A stretch of 64,000 bases of DNA, taken from positions 496,001 to 560,000 of the forward strand of contig NZ_JACKZY010000002.1 of assembly GCF_020833685.1 (NCBI RefSeq). Reading direction: 5' to 3'. Positions within the stretch are counted from its first letter, which is position 1, and each line of letters begins with the position of its first letter. This document shows positions 53,795-62,471 of this stretch, piece by piece. Under the pieces are notes generated by a model that ran no database searches, was not told the origin of the DNA, and was given only the letters and a program-made list of their open reading frames with translations. Made by a program: the position numbers and the translations under genes. This stretch comes from Nitratireductor sp. B36 (GTDB lineage Bacteria > Pseudomonadota > Alphaproteobacteria > Rhizobiales > Rhizobiaceae).

Positions 53795-55390
53795 ATGGTT
53801 TCTCGGTTTGGACGCGTTTTGCGCTCTGGTAGGCGGCTGTGTCAGCGTTTCGGTGCTGACAGGTCTGGTAATTTCGCAATGATGACCGGCCTGTCGGCCA
53901 TGGCATTGATCGGCGCTTCCGGCTTTGCTGTTGATTATTCGAATCTGAGCCGGGTGCGCTCTGAATTGCAGAACGCACTCGACACGGCTGCCTTGGCCGT
54001 GGCCCAAAAGGGCAAGAAAATCTCGGATTCTGAAGCGAATTCTATCGCTTACAACTATCTCAAAGGGAATCTGGACAGAAACTTCGATGCGTTGAATGTT
54101 GAACGCGATGGTCGTTCTGTACGTGTTACGGCCAAGGTCGATGTGGATCTGATGTTCGGCGGGATACTCGGCAAGGACACCATGCCCGTCGATGCAGTTT
54201 CGCAGGCCGACGTCGCCCTGGTGTCTTATGAGATCGCTCTGGTGCTCGATACGACGGGTTCCATGCAGGGCAGCAAACTGCGCGACATGAAAAAAGCCGT
54301 CGAAGAAATGATCGACAACATCTCCGCGCAGGTAGACAACAAGGATCGATTGCGCTTTGCGCTTGTTCCCTTCTCGACCTTTGTTAACGTCGGTCCGCAA
54401 TATGGGCCGGAGTTCGACGAAAAGGGTAAGATGAAGGAGGGAACTGGGGCGCCTTGGCTTGATCTCTACGGGGAAAGTGAGATTCCTCAGCTCGAGCTCC
54501 AGACCGGCATTAGCCGCTTCCAAGTCTACAACACTCTGGGTTACGAGTGGAAAGGCTGCGTGGAAACCCGCATGCGCGATGGCAACACGCGGCATGATGT
54601 GGCGGCAACGCCTGCAGATCGTCGAGACCCCGCCAGCCTTTTCGTTCCTGCATTTGCGATCGATGAACCGAATACACATTGGTCAGAGCGCTTTTACAAT
54701 GATTACCTCGACTCGTCGGTCGATCCTCTCGACAACAGTCTTCTGGGCAAAGTAAAGAAGGTCGGAAAATACGGTTTTGATCTTTTGGGGAATGTGCTGG
54801 GCGGCAAAAAGCCGAAACCCAAATACGATGCACCGGGGCCGAACTATATGTGCAGTTCGGAGCCACTGACACCACTCACCAACGATTATGCTTTGCTCAA
54901 GTCGAAGGTAAAGCAGTTCGAGGCTGAGGGTAACACCAACATCATGGAAGGCGTTTCCTGGGGGGCACGTGTTCTTTCACCGGACGAGCCTTTCCCCGCA
55001 GGGAATTCGGAGGATGGCCTGGTTAAGGTCATGGTCGTGCTAACGGATGGTGCAAACACGTTTGGTGTTTTGAATAACCGTCTCCGGTCCCGCTATACGA
55101 GCTTTGGCTACATGGTTGAAGGTCGCCTCGATGGAGAGGTCAATGCAAGCTCCAGCAAATCCACAAGGCTGATGAACGACAAGACGATCGAAGCCTGCGA
55201 TTTTGCAAAGGAAAGCGGTATCGACATCTACACCATCAGGCTTGAGGTCCGCGATACCGGCACGGGCGACATGATGCGTTCCTGCGCCAGTCGGCCAGAC
55301 CAGTATTTTGACACCCCTTCCAGTCGCCAGCTCAAGGAAGTGTTCGACAAGATCGGTGAGCAGATCGTCAAGCTGCGTCTTTCTTCCTGA
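53795..55390 (+). CDS. TadG-like protein with von Willebrand A domain
   Basis: 531 residues. The Tad/TadG N-terminal segment (SGNFAMMTGLSAMALIGASG, then DYSNLSRVRSELQNALDTAA) is a type IVb-pilin-like membrane helix. A VWA domain follows from about residue 155, with the metal-ion site DTTGSMQGS and the Thr in TDGANT. TadG-like proteins associate with Flp pilus secretion. No other tad gene is in the window, so it belongs to a dispersed set. Start at MVSRFGRV; GGGTGGGCAAC precedes it. A shared terminator follows. Confidence 0.88.
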   Translation: MVSRFGRVLRSGRRLCQRFGADRSGNFAMMTGLSAMALIGASGFAVDYSNLSRVRSELQNALDTAALAVAQKGKKISDSEANSIAYNYLKGNLDRNFDALNVERDGRSVRVTAKVDVDLMFGGILGKDTMPVDAVSQADVALVSYEIALVLDTTGSMQGSKLRDMKKAVEEMIDNISAQVDNKDRLRFALVPFSTFVNVGPQYGPEFDEKGKMKEGTGAPWLDLYGESEIPQLELQTGISRFQVYNTLGYEWKGCVETRMRDGNTRHDVAATPADRRDPASLFVPAFAIDEPNTHWSERFYNDYLDSSVDPLDNSLLGKVKKVGKYGFDLLGNVLGGKKPKPKYDAPGPNYMCSSEPLTPLTNDYALLKSKVKQFEAEGNTNIMEGVSWGARVLSPDEPFPAGNSEDGLVKVMVVLTDGANTFGVLNNRLRSRYTSFGYMVEGRLDGEVNASSSKSTRLMNDKTIEACDFAKESGIDIYTIRLEVRDTGTGDMMRSCASRPDQYFDTPSSRQLKEVFDKIGEQIVKLRLSS

Positions 55391-55414
55391 CCGCTGCTGC
55401 GGACGTGCAGAACA

Positions 55415-55443
55415 AAAAAGGGCGGCACGAGGCCGCCCTTTTT
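55415..55443. terminator. Bidirectional terminator between TadG-like gene and carA
   Basis: Perfect 12-bp stem AAAAAGGGCGGC / GCCGCCCTTTTT with a 5-base loop. A-run and T-run flank it on both strands, and both convergent genes end within 30 bases. Confidence 0.93.
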
Positions 55444-55445
55444 GC

Positions 55446-56645
55446 TTATTCAGCGAGCGCTGGTTCGCCGCGCCGATCACGAATGAGATTGGCGAAACGA
55501 CGGAAGAGGTAATGGGAATCCTGCGGGCCGGGTGAAGCCTCCGGATGATGCTGGACCGAGAAGACAGGTTTGCCGACGACTGTCAGGCCGCAATTGCTCC
55601 CGTCGAAAAGAGAAACATGTGTTTCCTCGACGCCTTCCGGCAGAGTGTCTCCATCCACCGCGAAACCGTGGTTCATGGAGACAATTTCCACCTTGCCGGT
55701 GGTGAAGTCCTTCACTGGATGGTTCGCACCGTGATGACCCTGGTGCATTTTAACGGTTTTCGCACCGAGCGCGAGCGCGAGCATCTGGTGTCCGAGGCAG
55801 ATACCAAACAGGGGAATTTCGGTTTCCAGCAACTCCCGGATCATCGGTACGGCGTATTCGGCAGTGGCGGCGGGATCGCCGGGCCCGTTTGACAGAAACA
55901 CCCCGTCGGGCTGCAGGGCCAGAATGTCCGCTGCACTTGTCTTTGCAGGGACCACGGTGACTTTGGCACCGAGGCCGGCAAGAAGGCGCAGAATGTTACG
56001 CTTTGCACCATAGTCGACAGCGACAATGTGATGGGTCGTGTCCTCCACAGACCGGTAACCTTCGTCCCAGACCCAAGGGGTCTCCGTCCACGCCTGCGAC
56101 TGGCCCGAGGAGACCTCTTTTGCCAGATCCAGCCCGACGAGACCGCTCCAGTCACGCGCCTTGGCCTTCAAGGCGTCGATGTCGAAATTTCCCTGGGGAT
56201 CGTGCGCTATGACGGCATTCGCTGCACCCTTTTCACGCAGGAGCGCCGTCAAAGCACGTGTGTCAACACCGCTGATGGCCACGATGCCGCGGCGCTTCAG
56301 CCAACTATCCAGATGGCCGCTCGCACGATAATTTGACGGGTTGGTGATATCAGCGCGGAACACGGCACCGACCGCGCCAGCGCGGGCAGCAGGATGAAGA
56401 TCTTCAATGTCTTCATCATTGGCCCCGACATTGCCGATATGCGGGAAGGTGAAGGTGACGATCTGGCCGGCATAGGAAGGGTCGGTGAGAACCTCCTGAT
56501 AACCTGTAAGCGCCGTGTTGAAGCAGAGTTCGCCGATCGCTTCGCCGCCGGCTCCCACGCCCTTTCCCTCGATCACAGTGCCATCAGCCAACACGATCAG
56601 GGCTGTTGGCCGGCTCGTGCTCCAGGGGGCGGTTTTGGTCGCCAT
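55446..56645 (-). CDS. carA: Carbamoyl-phosphate synthase small subunit
   Basis: 399 residues. Glutamine amidotransferase that supplies ammonia to CarB. The N-terminal CarA domain has ALTGYQEVLTDPSYAGQIVT and GVDTRALTALLREKG; the class I GATase domain has the nucleophile in PLFGICLGHQMLALALGAKT and the His/Glu pair in FSVQHHPEASPGPQDSHYLF. Start MATKTAPWST is favoured because GGAGA lies seven bases upstream. Separated from carB by three plus-strand genes, a common Rhizobiales arrangement. Confidence 0.97.
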   Translation of the reverse strand: MATKTAPWSTSRPTALIVLADGTVIEGKGVGAGGEAIGELCFNTALTGYQEVLTDPSYAGQIVTFTFPHIGNVGANDEDIEDLHPAARAGAVGAVFRADITNPSNYRASGHLDSWLKRRGIVAISGVDTRALTALLREKGAANAVIAHDPQGNFDIDALKAKARDWSGLVGLDLAKEVSSGQSQAWTETPWVWDEGYRSVEDTTHHIVAVDYGAKRNILRLLAGLGAKVTVVPAKTSAADILALQPDGVFLSNGPGDPAATAEYAVPMIRELLETEIPLFGICLGHQMLALALGAKTVKMHQGHHGANHPVKDFTTGKVEIVSMNHGFAVDGDTLPEGVEETHVSLFDGSNCGLTVVGKPVFSVQHHPEASPGPQDSHYLFRRFANLIRDRRGEPALAE

Positions 56646-57034
56646 TGGGGTCTCCATCATTCGTGTGCCTGACCACCATCGCAGGCAGAGGCCTGCGCGG
56701 GCTTCAGGTTTTCTTAACATGATCTGCGAGCAGACCGGTTCTCACTTTTTGCCGTCAAACGCAAGGGGGCATCGGCATGGGGGGCTTGAAAGACACTCGC
56801 ACATGGGCCATATGCCCCAGCGAATTGGGTCCGCGGAAAGGCAAAGGCTGGCGGATTCAGGCCGAAAAGGAAATTGTCCATGCAAGCCGCGGACAATAGG
56901 CAAAGGCTGCAAATCGGTCAATCACTCGCAATTAATTATTTATGTCAATGTTTCCAATGGTTTATTGGGGCATTGTCGCTTGCTTCGTGAGTTGGCCGGA
57001 GCTATGTTCGTCCTAGCGACGGGAGACAGGTGTT
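56646..57034. other. Divergent carA/yqeY promoter region
   Basis: About 390 bases without a supported gene. An AT-rich patch at 56920-56965 probably contains one or both promoters. No clear operator or leader peptide. Confidence 0.45.
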
Positions 57035-57487
57035 ATGATGCGCGAGAAACTCGCCAAGGCGTTGAACGACGCCGTCAAACAGAAAGACAAACGCCGCATT
57101 TCAACGCTGCGTCTGGTTCAGACTGCGATCAAGGATCGCGATATTGCCAATCGTGGAGCCGGCAAGGACCCGGTTAGCGATGAGGAAATCTTGCAGATCT
57201 TGTCCAAGATGGCCAAGCAGCGGCAGGAATCCGCGAAAGCCTTTGAAGAGGGCAACCGGCTGGAGCTTGCGGAGCAGGAGCGCGAGGAAATCGCTGTCAT
57301 TTCCGAGTTCCTCCCCAAACAGCTTGGTGAAGATGATCTCAAGCAGGCCTGTGCGCAAGTCGTGCATGAAGTCGGTGCAGACGGGCTTCGGGACATGGGC
57401 CGATGCATGAATGTGCTCAAGGAGAAATTTCCAGGGCGCATGGATTTCGGCAAGGCCAGCGGCATTGTCAAAGGCATGCTGCGCTGA
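57035..57487 (+). CDS. GatB/YqeY domain-containing protein
   Basis: 150 residues, stand-alone YqeY domain: REKLAKALNDAVKQKDKRRI, STLRLVQTAIKDRDIANRG and the helical C-terminal half ending MDFGKASGIVKGMLR. The domain resembles the tRNA-binding tail of GatB; the single-domain protein's role is uncertain. ATG at 57035, with a second ATG directly after it. In many Rhizobiales it directly precedes dnaG; here two accessory genes intervene. A terminator follows. Confidence 0.93.
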   Translation: MMREKLAKALNDAVKQKDKRRISTLRLVQTAIKDRDIANRGAGKDPVSDEEILQILSKMAKQRQESAKAFEEGNRLELAEQEREEIAVISEFLPKQLGEDDLKQACAQVVHEVGADGLRDMGRCMNVLKEKFPGRMDFGKASGIVKGMLR

Positions 57488-57520
57488 TCGCGTAGGCGGC
57501 TTTTTCTGAGAAAAACTTGC

Positions 57521-57547
57521 AGGCGGCTCAACCGAGCCGCCTTTTTT
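57521..57547 (+). terminator. Intrinsic terminator after yqeY
   Basis: Perfect 9-bp stem AGGCGGCTC / GAGCCGCCT with a 4-base loop, followed by TTTTT. Confidence 0.92.
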
Positions 57548-57575
57548 GCGTTTGGGAGTTAAGGAGGCTCGGTTC

Positions 57576-57606
57576 TTGACCTTCCAGTTGCTGGAAGAGT
57601 TACCAC
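57576..57606 (+). promoter_or_regulatory. MerR/CueR-class promoter and operator of copper ATPase gene
   Basis: TTGACC (57576-57581), a 19-base spacer and TACCAC (57601-57606). The spacer contains the dyad CTTCCAG-TTG-CTGGAAG (57581-57597), close to the CueR operator core. A 19-base spacer is the hallmark of MerR-activated promoters. No merR-type gene is in the window, so the regulator is unlinked. Confidence 0.78.
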
Positions 57607-57635
57607 AGGGTCCGGATTGTTTCAGGAGTTTTCGG

Positions 57636-59849
57636 ATGGCTGACGACCAGAAACATCATGCGCACCGGGCGCACGGGGCGCACGGCAGCTGTGACAAGCC
57701 GGCGTCTGGTGAAAAGAAAGCCGCGCCGCAGGGAACCAAGTATACCTGTCCGATGCACCCGCAGATCGTGCGTGACCAACCAGGATCCTGCCCGATCTGC
57801 GGTATGGCCCTTGAACCCATGGGGGTTGCAGACGGGGAAGGACCAAATCCGGAGCTGGTGGACTTTACCCGCCGTTTTCAGGTTAGCGCTTTTTTGGCCA
57901 TTCCGCTCCTCTTGGTCGCCATGGGGCCGATGGTGGGGGTGCCTTTTCGACACTGGATCGGAGAGCAGGCGGCCGTATGGCTCGAGTTCGTGCTGGCCAC
58001 TCCAGTTGTTCTTTGGGCGGCGCTTCCATTCTTTCGCCGCGGTTACGAATCTTTCCTCAATCGCAGCCCGAACATGTGGACCCTGATCTCCATAGGCGTT
58101 GGAGCGGCCTATGCTTATAGCGTGGTGGCGACGTTCGCGCCGGGCCTCTTCCCCGCCCAATTTCGGGGCGAGGGGGGAGCCGTGCCGGTTTATTTCGAGG
58201 CTTCGGCGGTCATCGTTGCATTGGTTTTCCTTGGTCAGGTGCTGGAGCTGCGGGCGCGGGAGCGAACTGGTTCAGCCATCCGCGCGTTGCTCGATCTTGC
58301 TCCCAAAACAGCACGACGCCTCAAGGAGGATGGGGCCGAAGCGGATATACCGCTTGAAGAGGTTCGTGTCGGGGACCGGCTGCGGGTCCGCCCCGGTGAC
58401 AGTGTGCCGGTCGATGCCATGGTCGAAGAGGGGCGGTCGTCGGTTGATGAATCGATGATCACGGGCGAGCCGGTTCCGGTTGAAAAGTCAGAGGGTGATC
58501 CGGTGACTGGCGGAACCATCAACAAGAACGGCACGCTGATTGTGCGGGCGCAGCGCGTCGGCTCGGAGACTGTGCTTTCGCAAATCGTTGACATGGTCGC
58601 CAAGGCGCAGCGTTCCCGCGCGCCTATCCAGGGCCTTGCCGATCGGGTTTCCTTCTATTTCGTGCCAACTGTTGTGCTGGTGGCAATACTGGCTTTCGTC
58701 GTCTGGGCTCTGTTCGGACCAGAACCCTCAATGGTTTTCGCGATAGTCTCTGCGGTTTCGGTGCTCATCATTGCCTGCCCCTGTGCGCTGGGACTGGCAA
58801 CTCCGATGTCGATCATGACAGCGACGGGACGGGGGGCGCAGAGCGGTGTACTGATCAAGGACGCCGAGGCGCTGGAACGGTTCGCCGGTGTGGACACGCT
58901 CATCGTCGACAAAACGGGGACGCTGACTGAAGGACGTCCCAGACTAACAGACGTCGTCGTGGTCGGAACGTTGGACGAGAAGCAGCTTTTGATGTTCGCT
59001 GCCAGCCTGGAGAGGGGATCTGAGCATCCCTTGGCTGAAGCGATCGTCGCCGGCGCGGAAGATCGTGGCATTGGGCTTGAAAAGGTCAGCAATTTTGATG
59101 CGGTCACCGGCAGGGGGGTGGTCGGTCGGGTCGCCGGTCGCCAAGTGGTGCTCGGGAACAAGGCGATGATGGAACGGGCCGGAGTCGCGATCGAGCGTTT
59201 GATGGAGCGCGCTGATGCGCTTCGTGCGGAAGGCAAGACGGCGATGTTCGTATCCGTGGATGGCGAGGCGTCGGGTCTGGTCGCTGTGGCCGACCCGGTC
59301 AAGGAAACTACCTCTGATGCCATTCGTAAGCTTCACGAACTCGGGTTGAACATCATTATGGCGACGGGTGACAACGAACGAACGGCGAAAGCGGTGGCCG
59401 CGCGGCTGGGTATTGATGAAGTGCGGGCCGATATGTTGCCGGAGGATAAGCAGAAGCTGATTGAGGAACTACGAGAAAGAGGTGGTCGCGTTGCGATGGC
59501 CGGTGACGGGGTGAATGACGCGCCCGCACTTGCTGCTGCCGATGTCGGGATTGCTATGGGGACGGGCGCTGATGTGGCAGTGGAAAGTGCCGGGATAACG
59601 TTGGTGAAGGGTGACTTGAAGGGGATCGTGCGCGCTCGCGCGCTTGCTCAGGCAACGATTCGCAACATCAAGGAGAACCTCTTCTTCGCCTTTGTCTACA
59701 ATGCTCTAGGTGTTCCGATCGCGGCCGGCATACTTTATCCTGTCTTCGGCACCCTGCTGTCACCGATGATTGCCGCAGCCGCAATGAGCCTGTCCTCCGT
59801 TTCGGTCATAGCGAATGCGTTGCGGTTGCGTACTGTCAAGCTTGGATAG
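57636..59849 (+). CDS. Copper/silver P1B-type ATPase (CopA/SilP-like)
   Basis: 737-residue cation exporter. A His-rich head ([14 protein letters not shown]) and a heavy-metal-binding zinc-ribbon-like motif ([21 protein letters not shown]; residues 37-62) replace the usual HMA domains. The metal channel CPC is at about 381-383, phosphorylation site DKTGT at 425, followed by SEHPLAE, TGDN and [12 protein letters not shown] plus CPC indicates Cu(I)/Ag(I) efflux. AGGAG precedes the ATG, and a CueR-type promoter lies 30 bases further upstream. Placed between yqeY and dnaG, an accessory insertion. Confidence 0.93.
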   Translation: MADDQKHHAHRAHGAHGSCDKPASGEKKAAPQGTKYTCPMHPQIVRDQPGSCPICGMALEPMGVADGEGPNPELVDFTRRFQVSAFLAIPLLLVAMGPMVGVPFRHWIGEQAAVWLEFVLATPVVLWAALPFFRRGYESFLNRSPNMWTLISIGVGAAYAYSVVATFAPGLFPAQFRGEGGAVPVYFEASAVIVALVFLGQVLELRARERTGSAIRALLDLAPKTARRLKEDGAEADIPLEEVRVGDRLRVRPGDSVPVDAMVEEGRSSVDESMITGEPVPVEKSEGDPVTGGTINKNGTLIVRAQRVGSETVLSQIVDMVAKAQRSRAPIQGLADRVSFYFVPTVVLVAILAFVVWALFGPEPSMVFAIVSAVSVLIIACPCALGLATPMSIMTATGRGAQSGVLIKDAEALERFAGVDTLIVDKTGTLTEGRPRLTDVVVVGTLDEKQLLMFAASLERGSEHPLAEAIVAGAEDRGIGLEKVSNFDAVTGRGVVGRVAGRQVVLGNKAMMERAGVAIERLMERADALRAEGKTAMFVSVDGEASGLVAVADPVKETTSDAIRKLHELGLNIIMATGDNERTAKAVAARLGIDEVRADMLPEDKQKLIEELRERGGRVAMAGDGVNDAPALAAADVGIAMGTGADVAVESAGITLVKGDLKGIVRARALAQATIRNIKENLFFAFVYNALGVPIAAGILYPVFGTLLSPMIAAAAMSLSSVSVIANALRLRTVKLG

Positions 59850-59871
59850 GGTTTGCTGCAGCCCCTAGGGG

Positions 59872-62265
59872 TCACGCGGCGTTGGCATCCGTGCTTTCTT
59901 CTTTCGTGCGGACGCCATCTTCGCGCAGCTCCTCGAGCGGGCTTGGGCGTCCCAGATAATAGCCCTGACCGATCTGGCACAATTCATTCGCAAGGAAGCT
60001 TAATTCGCCCGAGGTTTCGACACCTTCGGCCAGGACCGGGAGGCCGAGACCACGGCCGATGCCCAGCACCGCGCGAACGATGGTGGCAGCCTGTTCGTTT
60101 GTATCGACCTGCCGAATGAAACTTCCATCGATCTTGATCTTGTCGAAGGGGAAAGCGCGTAGATTGGAGAGCGAGGAATAACCCGTCCCGAAATCGTCCA
60201 TTGCCACGCGGATTCCGAGTGTTTTCAACTGACGGAGTGTGGTCAGCGCGCGATGCATATCGCGGACAAGAGCGGTCTCGGTGATTTCAATCTCAAGGCG
60301 ATGCGGTGACAACCCGGTCTCAAGCAGGATGCGATGAACCGTTTGAGCGAAGTTCACGCTGTGAAGCTGGATCGCTGAAACATTTACCGCGACCATCAGG
60401 TTGCTTTTCCAGCCAACGGCGGCCTGGCACGCTGTCTTGAGAACCCATTCACCGATCGGAACGATGGCGCCGCTTTCTTCTGCCACAGGGATAAAAATAC
60501 CGGGCGAGACGTTGCCTCTTTCGGGATGGTGCCAACGCAGAAGCGCCTCGTAGCCGATCAGTTCGCCGCTATCGAGCTTTTTCTGAGGCTGATAGACCAG
60601 GTGAAATTCGTTGCGGGTCACTGCATGGCGCAATTCGTGTTCCATTATTCTGCGGGAACGGGCTTCGATGCCCATGGCGTGTTCGTAGAATCTATAGGTG
60701 TCGCGTCCTTCGGATTTGGCGCGGTAAAGTGCCGTGTCGGCGTGGTTGATCAGTGTCTCCTGATCCTGAGCATCGCGTGGATACAGGGCAATGCCGATGC
60801 TGGTTGACATCAGACCGTCGCTGCTTGCCCGCGCGTTCTCTGCCCGGAAAGCTTCAAGCACCCGTTCGGCGAGTGTTGCCGCGTCCTTCTGATTGGAGAT
60901 ACCAGGAGCGATGATGGCAAACTCGTCACCACCGAGACGTGCCAGCATTTGCCCCTCGCTCAGAACGCTGCCGGCGTTGTCTGCGACCTTGCGCAGCATC
61001 GCATCACCTGCGGCGTGGCCGAACAGATCGTTGACCTCTTTGAACCGGTCAAGGTCAAGGCACAGCAACGCTATCGACTTTCCATCGGCGAGTGTTGCCA
61101 TCTCTTTTTCAAGCTGGGCTGTGAAGCTCCGCCTATTGGGCAGATTGGTCAGCGTATCGTTCATCGCCAGGCGACGGATGTCGGCTTCTGCCTTCTTCCG
61201 CTCGAAGAGGTCGCGTACCGCAATCACGGTATGCGGTTTGCCGCTGTAGTCGATGGTTCGGGAAAGAAGCTCAACCGGTCTGCTCGTTCCATTGGCGTTC
61301 TCGAGCGTGGTTTCCCAGACAGGTTCTTCGGCATTGGCGCCGTCGAGCTGGATGGCGCCGAACAGCGTCGTAAAATCCATCCCCACCAGTTCCTCGATGG
61401 TCCGCCCACATAATCTTGCCAGGCTCTGATTGGCTGTAACGATAACTGTATCATCACAAACCAGAAGACCTTCGAAGGCAGCGTTGGCGAGGCCACGCAT
61501 CCGGCGTTCCTCCGCGACGGCACGCCGCTTGTCACGAATGTCTACCCAGAGGGCCAAAGCCGTCAACGCGAAGATCAGCACGGCTGCGAGAGACACTGCA
61601 GCTGCCAGAATTGTGGAAGGAACGGAAAATTGGGAAATGGTGATGGCTGGATCAGGAATGATCGAGGCGGCGCCCATCGCTGTGAAATGCATGGTGCAGA
61701 TTGCAACGGTCAGCGTCAGGCTCGCCAGGAAGTTTCGTGTCTGCGAGGTTCGTGCGAGAGCAATCTGGATGGCGAGGGCACCAAGAACAACACCGGCGAT
61801 CACGGAGGCTGCCACCAGCACCATGTTCCACTCAAGCCGTCCCTCGACTTCGAACGCGATCATGCCGGTAAAATGCATCACTGCAATTCCACCTCCGATG
61901 ATCGACCCTCCAACGAGTTGATGGTCCCTGGTGGGGCGTGCCGTGGCAACGGACATTCCCAGACCGCTACACAAGATTGCAAGGATCAGGGACAGGGCCG
62001 TAAGCGGGACGTCATATGCCGTGGGCATGCCGGGGGAGAAGGCCAACATGGCGACGAAGTGCGTGGCCCAGACACCAAAACCGAAGCAAATGGCGGCTAC
62101 TGTCGTCCATAAGAGGCGGGTTTGGCCCGTCGATTTGCGCAGATGCCTAAGAAGCGTCACCGCCGCAAACGAGGCGATCGCCCCCAGAACGCCAGCCAGC
62201 ACAACCAGCCGGAGATCGTGTTCATTGACAATGCAGTTGTAAACCGTAAGCACGTGTACCGCCAT
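59872..62265 (-). CDS. MHYT-PAS-GGDEF-EAL cyclic di-GMP signalling protein
   Basis: 797 residues. Seven transmembrane helices with three MHYT-type motifs (WATHFVAML, VMHFTGMIAF, TMHFTAMGAA), a proposed copper/oxygen/NO sensor. A PAS-like domain spans roughly 260-370. GGDEF with intact RLGGDEF lies near 470, and EAL with YEALLRWHHP, VNVSAIQL, IEITETAL, DDFGTGYSS, KIKIDGS and VLAEGVET follows. Both catalytic sets look complete. Convergent with the copper ATPase gene, 22 bases away, which is interesting given the suggested copper binding of MHYT. Confidence 0.93.
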   Translation of the reverse strand: MAVHVLTVYNCIVNEHDLRLVVLAGVLGAIASFAAVTLLRHLRKSTGQTRLLWTTVAAICFGFGVWATHFVAMLAFSPGMPTAYDVPLTALSLILAILCSGLGMSVATARPTRDHQLVGGSIIGGGIAVMHFTGMIAFEVEGRLEWNMVLVAASVIAGVVLGALAIQIALARTSQTRNFLASLTLTVAICTMHFTAMGAASIIPDPAITISQFSVPSTILAAAVSLAAVLIFALTALALWVDIRDKRRAVAEERRMRGLANAAFEGLLVCDDTVIVTANQSLARLCGRTIEELVGMDFTTLFGAIQLDGANAEEPVWETTLENANGTSRPVELLSRTIDYSGKPHTVIAVRDLFERKKAEADIRRLAMNDTLTNLPNRRSFTAQLEKEMATLADGKSIALLCLDLDRFKEVNDLFGHAAGDAMLRKVADNAGSVLSEGQMLARLGGDEFAIIAPGISNQKDAATLAERVLEAFRAENARASSDGLMSTSIGIALYPRDAQDQETLINHADTALYRAKSEGRDTYRFYEHAMGIEARSRRIMEHELRHAVTRNEFHLVYQPQKKLDSGELIGYEALLRWHHPERGNVSPGIFIPVAEESGAIVPIGEWVLKTACQAAVGWKSNLMVAVNVSAIQLHSVNFAQTVHRILLETGLSPHRLEIEITETALVRDMHRALTTLRQLKTLGIRVAMDDFGTGYSSLSNLRAFPFDKIKIDGSFIRQVDTNEQAATIVRAVLGIGRGLGLPVLAEGVETSGELSFLANELCQIGQGYYLGRPSPLEELREDGVRTKEESTDANAA

Positions 62266-62471
62266 CCTGATGCTTGCAATGCCGGCCTTGTTGGCCGGTC
62301 CGTATCCAATCGATCTCCGGGGTTTAGCATCTGCGCTTGAACAATCGGTTAAGTTGTATGATGGGCGGCTCCCTCTCTTGTCTTTTCCGGCTGTGAATAC
62401 CGTGAAGAAGCCTCTTCAAGAGTCGCGGTCGCCGACGATCGTGCTTATATGATCCGGTAGGCAGGATAAAA
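62266..62471. other. Divergent promoter region of MHYT protein and dnaG
   Basis: About 200 bases. TTATAT at 62444-62449 may be part of the dnaG promoter; AGGCAGGA (62459-62466) is its probable ribosome site. Nothing else seen. Confidence 0.4.
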
